DNA from: Marinobacter manganoxydans MnI7-9
Lineage (GTDB): Bacteria > Pseudomonadota > Gammaproteobacteria > Pseudomonadales > Oleiphilaceae
Length of the DNA: 64,000 bases
NCBI RefSeq assembly: GCF_000235625.1
Contig: NZ_AGTR01000015.1
Span: forward strand, 62,001 to 126,000
Direction: 5' to 3'
Below are positions 49,752-57,817 of this stretch, piece after piece. Position 1 is the first letter of the stretch, and each line of letters opens with the position of its first letter. The notes beneath the pieces are model-generated. The model had not been told where the DNA came from. It was given only the letters and a program-made list of their open reading frames with translations, and made no database searches. Both the position numbers and the translations under genes were made by a program.

Positions 49752-49769
49752 AAGCGTTCATCTGACCCA
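49740..49769. repeat. Palindromic repeat, TCAGATGA family copy C
   Basis: Arms TGGGTCAGATGAA (49740-49752) and TTCATCTGACCCA (49757-49769), perfect 13 base pairs with a four-base loop, between the convergent GT9 and DUF6165 genes. The last codons and the TGA stop of the GT9 gene lie in the left arm. Core identical to copy B at 22755. Confidence 0.8.
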
Positions 49770-49774
49770 AAATT

Positions 49775-50182
49775 TCACTTCCGTGCGGTGTAGTCCTGGT
49801 AGGACTTCTCTTCCACGAAACGAGACCCCAGGGCCAGGTTGACCTCTTTTTTGATCGCAGCGCGCTTGTCATTGGTGACGTATACAGCGCGTGCCAGCTC
49901 AATAAATCTCGCGCCAAAGTCCTGGGCGGCTTCCTGATCCCGAATATCGTCTTCAATCACCCACAGCTCTTCGTTGACCGCTTTCAGCTGCTTGCGGAGA
50001 TCGGCGATTTCAGCAGCCTTGTCCTTTACTGCCTCGTCCCAGGTAGCGCTCAGCTCATCAAGCTCAAGCCGGACATTCTTGACCTTGGTTTCATCCTTGA
50101 TGCGCTCGGACTTGATTTCGAGAATGGTGATTTTGTCCAGCACCTCGCCAAAAGATACCGGTACCTTGATAACGTCTGCCAT
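49775..50182 (-). CDS. DUF6165 family protein, coiled coil
   Basis: Small acidic protein of 135 residues with no signal peptide and no membrane segment. The N-terminus is VIKVPVSFGEVLDKITILEIKSERI. A long charged helix follows (about 28-85, Lys/Glu-rich, coiled-coil-like), and then FIELARAVYVTNDKRAAIKKEVN. I recognise it as the DUF6165 type, often seen beside LPS-core genes; its function is unknown. It is convergent with the GT9 gene and lies about 90 bases past the ilvE stop on the same strand, beyond the ilvE terminator-like hairpin. It could be an adaptor for core-sugar enzymes, but nothing in the sequence proves that. Confidence 0.65.
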   Translation of the reverse strand: MADVIKVPVSFGEVLDKITILEIKSERIKDETKVKNVRLELDELSATWDEAVKDKAAEIADLRKQLKAVNEELWVIEDDIRDQEAAQDFGARFIELARAVYVTNDKRAAIKKEVNLALGSRFVEEKSYQDYTARK

Positions 50183-50215
50183 TTGCTCGTCCCGCCAGTA
50201 AACAGGGTGTGTTAA

Positions 50216-50254
50216 ACAACAAAGCCGCCGGGCTGAAACAGCAAACGGCGGCCT
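50216..50254 (-). terminator. Terminator-like hairpin after ilvE
   Basis: Stem GCCGCCG (50223-50229) / CGGCGGC (50245-50251) with a 15-base loop. On the minus strand it is followed by TTTGTTGTTT. It starts 19 bases past the ilvE stop. Confidence 0.6.
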
Positions 50255-50269
50255 GCGATTATTCTGGAA

Positions 50270-51196
50270 TCAGCCTTTTACGTGGGTCAGCCAACCGCTG
50301 TGCTCAGCCAGCTTACCCTTGACTGCATCAAAGTACATAGCCTGGAGCTTCTCGGTCACCGGGCCACGCTTGCCGGCACCGATCACACGGCCATCCAGTT
50401 CGCGGATCGGCAGCACCTCGGCCGCTGTGCCTGTGAAGAAGGCTTCATCGGCGATGTAGACCTCATCGCGGGTAATCCGGCGCTCCTTGATCGGAATGTT
50501 GAGCTCACGCGCAAAATCCATGATCGTGGCACGGGTAATACCCTCCAGGCAGGAGGTGAGTTCAGGCGTATGCAGCACACCATCACGCATGATGAAAATG
50601 TTTTCTCCGGAGCCTTCGGCAACGTAACCTTCGTTGTCCAGCAGCAGGGCTTCCTCGGCACCACCGGAAATGGCCTCGTTCAGGGCCAGCATCGAGTTAA
50701 TGTAGTTGCCGTTCGCCTTGGCCTTGCACATGGTGATATTGACGTGGTGACGCGTGTAGGAGGACGTGCGCACCTTGATCCCCATTTCCTTCGCTTCCGG
50801 TGACATGTAGGAAGGCCAGCTCCAGGCCGCAACCATTACGTGCACCTTTAGGTTATCAGCCCTGAGCCCCATACCCTCGGAACCGAGAAACGCCATTGGG
50901 CGGAGGTAGGCTTCGTCAAGATTGTTTTCCCGAACCGCCGCACGCTGGGCCTCGTTGATCTCGTCCTTGCTGAACGGCATTTTCATGTTCAGAATGTGGG
51001 CGGAACGGAAAAGACGATCCGTGTGCTCTTTCAGGCGGAAAATGGCCGGGCCATTCGCGGTGTTGTAGGCCCGCACACCTTCAAAACAGCCCAGGCCGTA
51101 ATGCAGGGTGTGAGTAAGGACGTGGGTCTTGGCATCCCGCCAGGGAACCATCTCACCATCCATCCAGATAACGCCATCGCGATCAGCCATCGACAT
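50270..51196 (-). CDS. ilvE: Branched-chain amino acid aminotransferase
   Basis: PLP enzyme that makes or breaks down Leu, Ile and Val by transamination with glutamate. Fold-type IV features: HTLHYGLGCFEGVRAY, RTSSYTRHHVNITMCKAKANGNYINS (the PLP lysine is in AKANGNY), EGYVAEGSGENIF and FFTGTAAEVLPIRELDGR. Its 308 residues are full length. It lies downstream of glnE, as in pseudomonads, and is closed by a hairpin terminator. Confidence 0.96.
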   Translation of the reverse strand: MSMADRDGVIWMDGEMVPWRDAKTHVLTHTLHYGLGCFEGVRAYNTANGPAIFRLKEHTDRLFRSAHILNMKMPFSKDEINEAQRAAVRENNLDEAYLRPMAFLGSEGMGLRADNLKVHVMVAAWSWPSYMSPEAKEMGIKVRTSSYTRHHVNITMCKAKANGNYINSMLALNEAISGGAEEALLLDNEGYVAEGSGENIFIMRDGVLHTPELTSCLEGITRATIMDFARELNIPIKERRITRDEVYIADEAFFTGTAAEVLPIRELDGRVIGAGKRGPVTEKLQAMYFDAVKGKLAEHSGWLTHVKG

Positions 51197-51273
51197 TCTT
51201 CATTGCTCCTAAAAAAGCGTTTTTCGAGGGAACCGGCATTCTAGCAGGAAAATCTGCCGGAATTGAATTTGCC

Positions 51274-54180
51274 TCAGGCCTCAATCATCACTTTTTTCCA
51301 CATGGCACGGATGTAGTCACGCTCCTCTGTGAAGGCATCGCCATCGACCTGGCTATTGAGGTTCTGGAGCGCCCGTCGGTGGATGGTGGAGCGAAGGGCG
51401 ATGAAGGTTTCCCTGAGTTTTTCGGCATCTTCCACAGCCATCACCCCGGCGCGCCCCAGCTCCTCCATCTGGCGAATGTTATCGGACCACTGGGTCAGCT
51501 CCGGGTGCTCAGCGGACCACGCCAGCATCAGGTACTGGACGATAAACTCGATATCAACGATGCCGCCGGTATCATGCTTGATATGAAACACCTCGTCCTG
51601 CCGGCTTTCCGGCGTGGCCAGACTGGCCCGCATCTTCTCCCGCATTTCGACCACTTCGTTCCGGAGTTTCTCACGGTCACGGGGCTGACAAAGGATCTCG
51701 TGGCGTATGGATTCAAAAGCTTCAAGGGTCTCCGTGCATCCGGCAACACCCCGGGCCCGGGCAAGCGCCTGATGCTCCCAGGTCCAGGCGTCCTCGCGCT
51801 GATATTTTTCGAAGGCCTGCAGAGTACTGACCAGCAGCCCGGAGTTACCGGACGGCCTCAAGCGCATATCAACCTCATAAAGCTGCCCCGAGGGCGTCTG
51901 GGTGTTGAGGATGTGGACGATCCTTTGCCCAAGCCGCGTGTAAAAAACCGCATTGTCGATGGGCTTTTCACCGTCGGTGGCCAGCTCCGGATCAGCTTTG
52001 TGCACAAACACCAGGTCAAGATCGGAGGTATAGCCCAGTTCGATCCCGCCCAGCTTGCCATAGCCAATGATGGCAAAATCGGTTTCACAGGCGGAGCCAT
52101 CTTCCCGGCGCGGATAGCCGTGGCGGCTGACCAGGTTGGCGAAGGCTACGTCCACCACATGATCCAGAACAACCTCGGCGATCCAGGTGAGGTAGTCACT
52201 GACCTTCATCAACGGTAATGTGCCTTTCAGTTCGGACGCCGCAACCCGCAGGATATGGGCTTTCTTGAAATGCCGCAGTGACTCCATCTGCTCTTCCAGA
52301 TCCTCAAACGGAATCCGAAGCATCTGCTGGCGCAAATCATCCTGCAATTCTGCTTTCGCGGGTGGGCTGTACAGGCTCTCGGCGTTCAACAGCTCATCCA
52401 GCAGGAGCGGTGTTTCCGCCAGCTGCCTGGCAATCCAGGGGCTCTCACTGCACAACCGCACCAGTTGGGTACAGGCGCCCGGATTTTCCAGCAGCAACAC
52501 CATGTAGGCCGTGCGACGCAGTATGGCTTCCACCAGCTGCAACACCCTGGACAGGGTCTCGGACGGGTTATCAACCTGGGTGAGCGCCTCAAGCAGCATG
52601 GGCATGAACTGATTGAGTCGCCGGCGCCCCTGGGTCTGTAGATTCTGAACAGTCCTGTTTTCACGAAGTTCAGCCAGCTCCGCCAACGTAGCACCGGGGT
52701 CTTCATAGCCCCGTGATTTGAGCCAGTCGGCGGCGGCCGCCTCTTCCATTTCGGAAAGCCAGAGCTCGAACCACCCTTCTTCGAGGGCCCCCTGCCCCTC
52801 ATCTTCGTCATCTTCCGTGGTAATAATGTTGGAAAAATGCGTGGCGACCCGCTCCCGGTGTTCTCTGAGGCACTGTTCGCACGCCTGCCAGTTCTCGAAA
52901 TCCATAATTGTGGCGACCCGTGCCCGGGACAGCTCATCTTCCGGCAGCAACTGGGTTTGCTTGTCTTCCATACCCTGGAGCGCATGCTCCAGGTTTCTGA
53001 GAAACACATAGGCGTCGCGAAGCTCACCAACCACCGGCGACGGCAACAGCTCGAGCTCTTCCAGCTCTTTCAGGATGACCAGCAGCTCCCGCTGCTGAAG
53101 CTCCCTGTCCCGGCCACCGCGAATGAGCTGGAATGCCTGAACCACAAACTCGATCTCTCGGATACCGCCGCTACCCAGCTTGATATTGTTTTCGAGCCCC
53201 TTTCTGCGCACCTCCCGGCCAATCATGGCCTTCATGCTACGCAGGGACTCGAACGCGCTGAAATCGATGTACTTGCGGTACACGAAGGGGCGCAGCGTCT
53301 CCATGAGCACCTGACCCGCCCTTTGATCGCCCGCCACCACCCGGGCCTTGACCATGGCGTACCGCTCCCAATCCCGCCCCTGGTCCTGATAGTAGGTTTC
53401 CAGAGCAGCAAAACTCAGCGCCAGCGCGCCACTCTGGCCATAAGGCCGGAGACGCATGTCCACCCGGAACACAAAACCATCTGCCGTAATCTGGTCCAGA
53501 GCCTGGATCAGCCGCTGGCCAAGGCGAACGAAGAACTGCTGATTATCCAGTGAGCGCCGCCCGCCAACGGTTTCCCCCTTGCTCGGAAAGGCAAAGATAA
53601 GATCAATGTCCGAGGAGACGTTCAGCTCCCGACCACCCAGCTTACCCATACCCAGAACCACCATTTTCTGGTCGGTTTCCTGGCCGGTTACCGGGTCAGC
53701 CCCTCGAGGCGTACCGTATTGCTCGCAGGCGTCCTGGTATAGCCAGCTGAGCGCTCCATCAATACAGATATCGGCAAATACACTCGTCGCCGACATGGTC
53801 TCAGCCAGGTCTGCCCATCGCATCAGATCCCGCCATATAATCCGGAACTGGGTCTCCATGCGGAATTGTCTGAGGGCCGAGTGCAGGCCAGGCTCACCAT
53901 CAACTTCAGAGAGATACTCTTGCCATCGACTTTCCAGATAATCCGGAGTGGTTGGCTCAGACAACGAACGAGAGGCCATCAATGCCTCTACCTGATCGGC
54001 ATGGCGTTCCAGAGTCTGGCGAAGGAACAAACTGCGGGAGATCGCCGTAGCCACTAAGGTGTCATCCATACCCTCCGGTGAGGTCAACCAGGCCGGAACC
54101 CCTTCCGGGAACACTGATTCCCAGCACCCGGCGACATCATCCGCCAGCGGTTTCGGAAGGCTGTGCCATGGCTCGGACAT
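51274..54180 (-). CDS. glnE: Glutamine synthetase adenylyltransferase / deadenylase
   Basis: Bifunctional enzyme that adds AMP to glutamine synthetase, or removes it, in response to PII and glutamine. Two nucleotidyltransferase domains are visible. The first has VVLGMGKLGGRELNVSSDIDLIF (N-terminal, deadenylation); the second has AIIGYGKLGGIELGYTSDLDLVF (C-terminal, adenylation). A helical linker lies between. I use ATG at 54180 (MSEPWHSLPKPLADD), giving 968 residues. The frame stays open a further 63 codons upstream, but that overlaps the divergent channel gene. Its target GlnA is encoded at 61265-62668. Confidence 0.95.
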   Translation of the reverse strand: MSEPWHSLPKPLADDVAGCWESVFPEGVPAWLTSPEGMDDTLVATAISRSLFLRQTLERHADQVEALMASRSLSEPTTPDYLESRWQEYLSEVDGEPGLHSALRQFRMETQFRIIWRDLMRWADLAETMSATSVFADICIDGALSWLYQDACEQYGTPRGADPVTGQETDQKMVVLGMGKLGGRELNVSSDIDLIFAFPSKGETVGGRRSLDNQQFFVRLGQRLIQALDQITADGFVFRVDMRLRPYGQSGALALSFAALETYYQDQGRDWERYAMVKARVVAGDQRAGQVLMETLRPFVYRKYIDFSAFESLRSMKAMIGREVRRKGLENNIKLGSGGIREIEFVVQAFQLIRGGRDRELQQRELLVILKELEELELLPSPVVGELRDAYVFLRNLEHALQGMEDKQTQLLPEDELSRARVATIMDFENWQACEQCLREHRERVATHFSNIITTEDDEDEGQGALEEGWFELWLSEMEEAAAADWLKSRGYEDPGATLAELAELRENRTVQNLQTQGRRRLNQFMPMLLEALTQVDNPSETLSRVLQLVEAILRRTAYMVLLLENPGACTQLVRLCSESPWIARQLAETPLLLDELLNAESLYSPPAKAELQDDLRQQMLRIPFEDLEEQMESLRHFKKAHILRVAASELKGTLPLMKVSDYLTWIAEVVLDHVVDVAFANLVSRHGYPRREDGSACETDFAIIGYGKLGGIELGYTSDLDLVFVHKADPELATDGEKPIDNAVFYTRLGQRIVHILNTQTPSGQLYEVDMRLRPSGNSGLLVSTLQAFEKYQREDAWTWEHQALARARGVAGCTETLEAFESIRHEILCQPRDREKLRNEVVEMREKMRASLATPESRQDEVFHIKHDTGGIVDIEFIVQYLMLAWSAEHPELTQWSDNIRQMEELGRAGVMAVEDAEKLRETFIALRSTIHRRALQNLNSQVDGDAFTEERDYIRAMWKKVMIEA

Positions 54181-54260
54181 AATGCAAACCCCTGTCTCTC
54201 TGTTATATTTCGGGTACTGTATAACGAACTTACCCGCAACTGAACAGGCCGCAGACACGG

Positions 54261-55412
54261 ATGCAACGAAACCGCCGCCCACTGAATCCGGAGCATCAGC
54301 AAACTCACCTGCCCATGGGCGGGATGATTCGGAGCCGGATGAAGCGCCTCTTTGCGATCCTGGGAACACTGCTATTGGTGCAGGTCCTGATCATCTGGGC
54401 GGTCGAGGACCTGGAACTATTCGAAGCCGCCTGGCTGACCATGACCACGCTGGTAACGGTCGGCTATGGCGATTACGCACCCCAGACGATGATCGGGCGG
54501 TTCAGCACCATTGTGCTGATGTTTATCTCCTCAATTACGCTGCTGACACTGATCGTCAGCGACTATATCGAATACCGGTTCTACCGCCGGGAACGTATTT
54601 TGTCGGGAAGGTGGATCTATAAAATGAATAACCACATCATCATCATTAACACGCCCCAGCACGGCGGCGACCAGTATTTTATGAGATTTGCTTCCCAGAT
54701 TCGGGAGATTCCAGGGTACGAAACCATTCCAATCATGATTCTGACCCGGAAGTTTCCAATGGGGCTACCCACCGAGCTCTCGGACATCGGGGTGGTGCAT
54801 CACCACGGAGCAGGCTTTGATCCAGAGGCGCTGAAGGCCGTCCATGCAGGCAGCGCGAGGCATATCATTGTGCTGGCCGCAGACGAAGCGGACCCATTTT
54901 CAGACAGCCTGACGTTCGATATTGCCCACCGCCTCACAGAAATCAATCTGGGCCATCGCACCATTGTCGAGTGTGTAAACGACCAGAACCGTGGGCGCTT
55001 CAAATCCCTCGGAGTGCGCATTGTGCTCCGCCCAGTGAGAACATACCCGGAGATTATGGTTCGTTCTGTGGTTGCACCCGGTTCCGAGAAAGTGCTGGAA
55101 GATATGTTCAACTACGAGCATGACCACCCTCATCGTTATGACTTGCAGCTGGACGACCTGAATTGGGCCGACATCGTAAGCGCTCTGGTACGCCATGGCA
55201 TTGGCACCGCTCTCGCCTACATTGATGAAGATGACGAGGTTATCTGTCATCCGCCAACCAACGAAGAAATCGAAGGCAAGGGGCTGATAGTACTGGTTAA
55301 ATCTTCTGAAACACCGGAGGTCTCTGTGGTGCAGGAAGCACTGGAGCGGTACCGGGCATTCCTGAAGCAGTGGCGCGCCCATTCCGCGGATCAGGAAACC
55401 GGCGATTACTGA
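54261..55412 (+). CDS. Two-transmembrane potassium channel with RCK/TrkA-N-like domain
   Basis: Ion channel with one helix (about 29-47), a pore loop carrying the K+ selectivity filter TVGYGD (66-71), a second helix (about 82-101), and a cytoplasmic domain from about 123. The latter has the layout of an RCK/TrkA-N domain (NHIIIINTPQ, TIPIMILTRKF, ARHIIVLAADEADPFSDSLTF), but the usual GxGxxG nucleotide loop is not seen. A C-terminal segment (DLNWADIVSALVRHGIGTALAYIDED) may be a TrkA-C-like ligand domain. 383 residues from ATG 54261; ATGs at residues 19, 22 and 27 are alternatives. It is divergent from glnE. Confidence 0.8.
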   Translation: MQRNRRPLNPEHQQTHLPMGGMIRSRMKRLFAILGTLLLVQVLIIWAVEDLELFEAAWLTMTTLVTVGYGDYAPQTMIGRFSTIVLMFISSITLLTLIVSDYIEYRFYRRERILSGRWIYKMNNHIIIINTPQHGGDQYFMRFASQIREIPGYETIPIMILTRKFPMGLPTELSDIGVVHHHGAGFDPEALKAVHAGSARHIIVLAADEADPFSDSLTFDIAHRLTEINLGHRTIVECVNDQNRGRFKSLGVRIVLRPVRTYPEIMVRSVVAPGSEKVLEDMFNYEHDHPHRYDLQLDDLNWADIVSALVRHGIGTALAYIDEDDEVICHPPTNEEIEGKGLIVLVKSSETPEVSVVQEALERYRAFLKQWRAHSADQETGDY

Positions 55413-56269
55413 CCGGCAGTGGCAAGCTGTAACTGGAGGACACCCAACGTCGTGGAGCCTTCAGCGAGATCACGAATTGCAGCGCCCGTGGCCAGATCAG
55501 ACATCACACACTCCCAGAGTTCACCGCACCCTGCGGCGCCAGCCGCATTTGCGACGCGCGACAGGTCGTATTCCTGTGCAGGAAACGGCTGATCCAGCAA
55601 CCAACAGACACTCAAGGCCTGAAGGAATTCGGTAATGGAAAGCGCCTCGCTTTTACGCGCCGGCTCCGGGTGATACAGGCCCGCCAGAAAATAGCCCTGC
55701 TCGGCCTTACTGACCAGATTCAGGAAAACCGGCACTTCCCTGGCCAGCTCGAGCGCCCAAGCCACCAGCTTGCTGTCGTCCCCACTCTTGAGCTCAAACT
55801 CCACCTCGTGGAGCGGCCACCTGGCATCATTGCCGGCCACAGTGCCGGAATCGACTGCTATCTCAATGGAAGTCTGCCCTTCTTCCAGCCAGAGCACCTG
55901 GCGCTGAAAGTTGGTTTCAAACACAATCTGGAGCCGGCTGAGGTCCAACCCGGCATTCAGCGGTGTGTCTTCCAGTAACGACAAAGCCAGTTCAGGACTG
56001 GATACAGGCCACTCCCACTCCTCGCGTCGGTGGGCGCCATCAACGAATTCGCCCCGGGTTTTCAGGGTCTGGATATAGTCATCACCTGCTTTGCGAACCC
56101 TCAGCGCAGCTTTGGCTCGATTCAGATCGGCATTGGGCGTGTCGAAATAGTGATTGATCAGGGATTTGGTTTTTCCAGCTCGGACTTCAGGAAGTGAGGA
56201 AAGCCACTTTAAAGCCTGTGCCTGTGCGGCCTCAGAAACACTGAGCTTGATTTCCAGTTCGGTTGCCAT
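55406..56269 (-). CDS. CYTH-domain inorganic triphosphatase (YgiF-like)
   Basis: Tunnel-fold phosphohydrolase. The ExExK signature is at the N-terminus (ELEIKLSV, residues 4-11). LINHYFDTPNADL, ALRVRKAGDDYIQTLKTRG, IEIAVDSGTV and HEVEFELKSGD supply the acidic and basic strands of the tunnel. The C-terminal part (about 205-287) is shorter than the CHAD domain of E. coli YgiF and no CHAD motif was recognised. 287 residues. It is convergent with the channel gene and overlaps it by seven bases. Likely substrate is inorganic triphosphate. Confidence 0.85.
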   Translation of the reverse strand: MATELEIKLSVSEAAQAQALKWLSSLPEVRAGKTKSLINHYFDTPNADLNRAKAALRVRKAGDDYIQTLKTRGEFVDGAHRREEWEWPVSSPELALSLLEDTPLNAGLDLSRLQIVFETNFQRQVLWLEEGQTSIEIAVDSGTVAGNDARWPLHEVEFELKSGDDSKLVAWALELAREVPVFLNLVSKAEQGYFLAGLYHPEPARKSEALSITEFLQALSVCWLLDQPFPAQEYDLSRVANAAGAAGCGELWECVMSDLATGAAIRDLAEGSTTLGVLQLQLATAGQ

Positions 56270-56302
56270 GCCAATGCCTTATTTTTCGGGATTCATAAAC
56301 GC

Positions 56303-56334
56303 AAAAAACCGGCGACCCTGAGGTCGCCGGTTTT
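56303..56334 (-). terminator. Terminator after the porin pseudogene
   Basis: Perfect 13-base-pair stem AAAACCGGCGACC (56305-56317) / GGTCGCCGGTTTT (56322-56334) with a four-base loop. It is A-rich on one side and T-rich on the other, lying 29 bases past the porin remnant's stop. Confidence 0.85.
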
Positions 56335-56362
56335 CATACTACAGGATTAGCCGATTGGCTGA

Positions 56363-56780
56363 TCAGAAGTAGTAAACACCACCAACGGAAGCGATAGAAC
56401 GCTCGCTTTCGTCAGCAACGCCGTATACACCGTCGTCACCGCCACCGAGGTAGCCTTCGAAGTACACATACATGTGGTCAGACAGGTTGTGCAGAGCCTG
56501 GAAGGTTACGGTAGAAGTTTCAGTGTCGTTGGCGTCGTCAGCCAGGGGCGAATTCGTGGTCGTGCTAAACACCGATGGTGGAACCGTTGTCAGCGTGCTC
56601 AACTTCAGAGCTTCCGCCTTTGACGCTGTCATGGTACAGAACGTACTGGATGTTACCTTACACGGTCGGCATGGAATCCATTTTGGCTGCCAGCTCGGAA
56701 GCAGACATGGTTTCCTGGGCCAGCGCGGAGCCAGAGAACGTTGCGACTGCGATAGCAGATGCGAGGAGCGTTTTTTTCAT
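56363..56780 (-). pseudogene. Decayed outer-membrane porin gene
   Basis: From ATG 56780 the frame reads a clean porin signal peptide and mature start (MKKTLLASAIAVATFSGSALA, then QETMSASELAAKMDSMPTV). TAA follows at 56660-56658, where porins have Tyr (PTV-Y-GNIQYVLYHDS). The same frame continues to TAG at 56567-56565 (expected Lys in GV-K-HDHEFAPG) and TGA at 56540-56538. Reading then shifts frame into the porin C-terminus (TSTVTFQALHNLSDHMYVYFEGYLGGG), ending in the beta-barrel YYF. About 140 codons remain against roughly 350 in a normal porin, so the middle is deleted. It is a pseudogene. A Pho box survives upstream. Confidence 0.88.
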
Positions 56781-57278
56781 GTTGCGCCTTCCTTTTTGAG
56801 TTAACTCAGGTTTTAGCGACGGGTTCTTATCCCGATTTTGTAAGGCTTCACCAGTCAGGCTGGATGAGGCCGATTCTGCATCACCCTATGTCAGTTTTAT
56901 GACAAAGGAGTAACTTTTCTTCTTTTTCGAATAAATCTTGCAGATTCCAGATCTATACAGCTCAATCACTTATCGAACTTTCTTAAAGTTCTGGATGATG
57001 AAAATGCTTTAATACAATCATTCTCATTTTGCAAATTAACTGCAGTGCGTTTTTAGCTCTTTTGGCACCAGAAACGCAATCATTTATGCAATTTTGTGCT
57101 CGTGAGCTGCGTTACAGTTGCATATCAAATCCGAGGCCAGATTTTAACAAACCCCTTATCAACAAAACTTAGACTGAAAAAACCCTTGGATCGCAACGAC
57201 TCCGAGGACATTTCCGCACCATTAAAGGCCGGCATGACCACCCGCGCACTACAATAGCGCAAATACTTATACACTCTG
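56781..57278. other. AT-rich intergenic region upstream of the porin remnant
   Basis: 498 bases without a gene, visibly more AT-rich than its surroundings. It holds the Pho box at 56888-56905 and an AAGGA site just before the pseudogene ATG. A weak Fur-like stretch lies at 57012-57026. I see no coding frame or stable hairpin, and no terminator after dtd. Confidence 0.6.
56888..56905 (-). promoter_or_regulatory. Pho box (PhoB site) upstream of the porin remnant
   Basis: On the minus strand TTGTCATAAAACTGACAT, matching 16 of 18 positions of the PhoB consensus CTGTCATAAAACTGTCAT. It is 108 bases upstream of the pseudogene ATG. An AGAAT stretch about ten bases further on could serve as the -10. 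Confidence 0.7.
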
Positions 57279-57725
57279 TTATCGAGTCTCGAGCATGAAC
57301 GTGACGGGCCCGTCATTCACCAACCCGACCTTCATATCTGCGCCAAATCTGCCCTCACCCACCTTTTCCGGCCCCAAACCGGAACGTGCTTCTACCACAA
57401 ACCGTTCATACAGCGTGTTGGCGGCATCCGGCCCCGCTGCAAGAGAGAAGCCCGGCCTGGTTCCGGAGGACGTATCCGCCGCCAAAGTAAACTGGGAAAC
57501 AACAAGAAGGGAACCACCGATATCCAGCAGGCTACGATTCATCCGGCCAGTCTCATCGGGAAACACACGATAAGTGAGGATTTTTCGGCAAAGCTCCCTT
57601 GCCTCGTGCTCGCTATCTCCCTTTTCCACACCCAGCAACAGCAAAAGGCCTGTGTCGATCGAGGCTATCTGCTCACCGTCCACGGTAACACTGGCTTGCG
57701 ACACTCGCTGGATCAATCCTTTCAT
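57279..57725 (-). CDS. dtd: D-aminoacyl-tRNA deacylase
   Basis: Removes D-amino acids (and glycine mis-charged on tRNA-Ala) from tRNA. It starts MKGLIQRVSQASVTVDGE, with the catalytic SQFTLAADTSSGTRP and the cross-subunit NDGPVTFML (Gly-cis-Pro motif) near the C-terminus. Its 148 residues are standard. It lies downstream of the proline iminopeptidase gene on the same strand, the same pairing as in pseudomonads. Confidence 0.96.
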   Translation of the reverse strand: MKGLIQRVSQASVTVDGEQIASIDTGLLLLLGVEKGDSEHEARELCRKILTYRVFPDETGRMNRSLLDIGGSLLVVSQFTLAADTSSGTRPGFSLAAGPDAANTLYERFVVEARSGLGPEKVGEGRFGADMKVGLVNDGPVTFMLETR

Positions 57726-57817
57726 TCACTGCCTTGAGGACGTTTGAACAGGCGAACATTAAGATCGGGCAAGAGTGTATCCGTGGCCATTACGGGCCGC
57801 AAGCCTGAAAACGGGAT

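Noticed and set aside
57012-57026. Fur-box-like stretch (ATACAATCATTCTCA)
   Set aside because: The right half matches TGATAAT at six of seven positions on the minus strand, but the other half matches only four of seven; too weak in an AT-rich gap to call.
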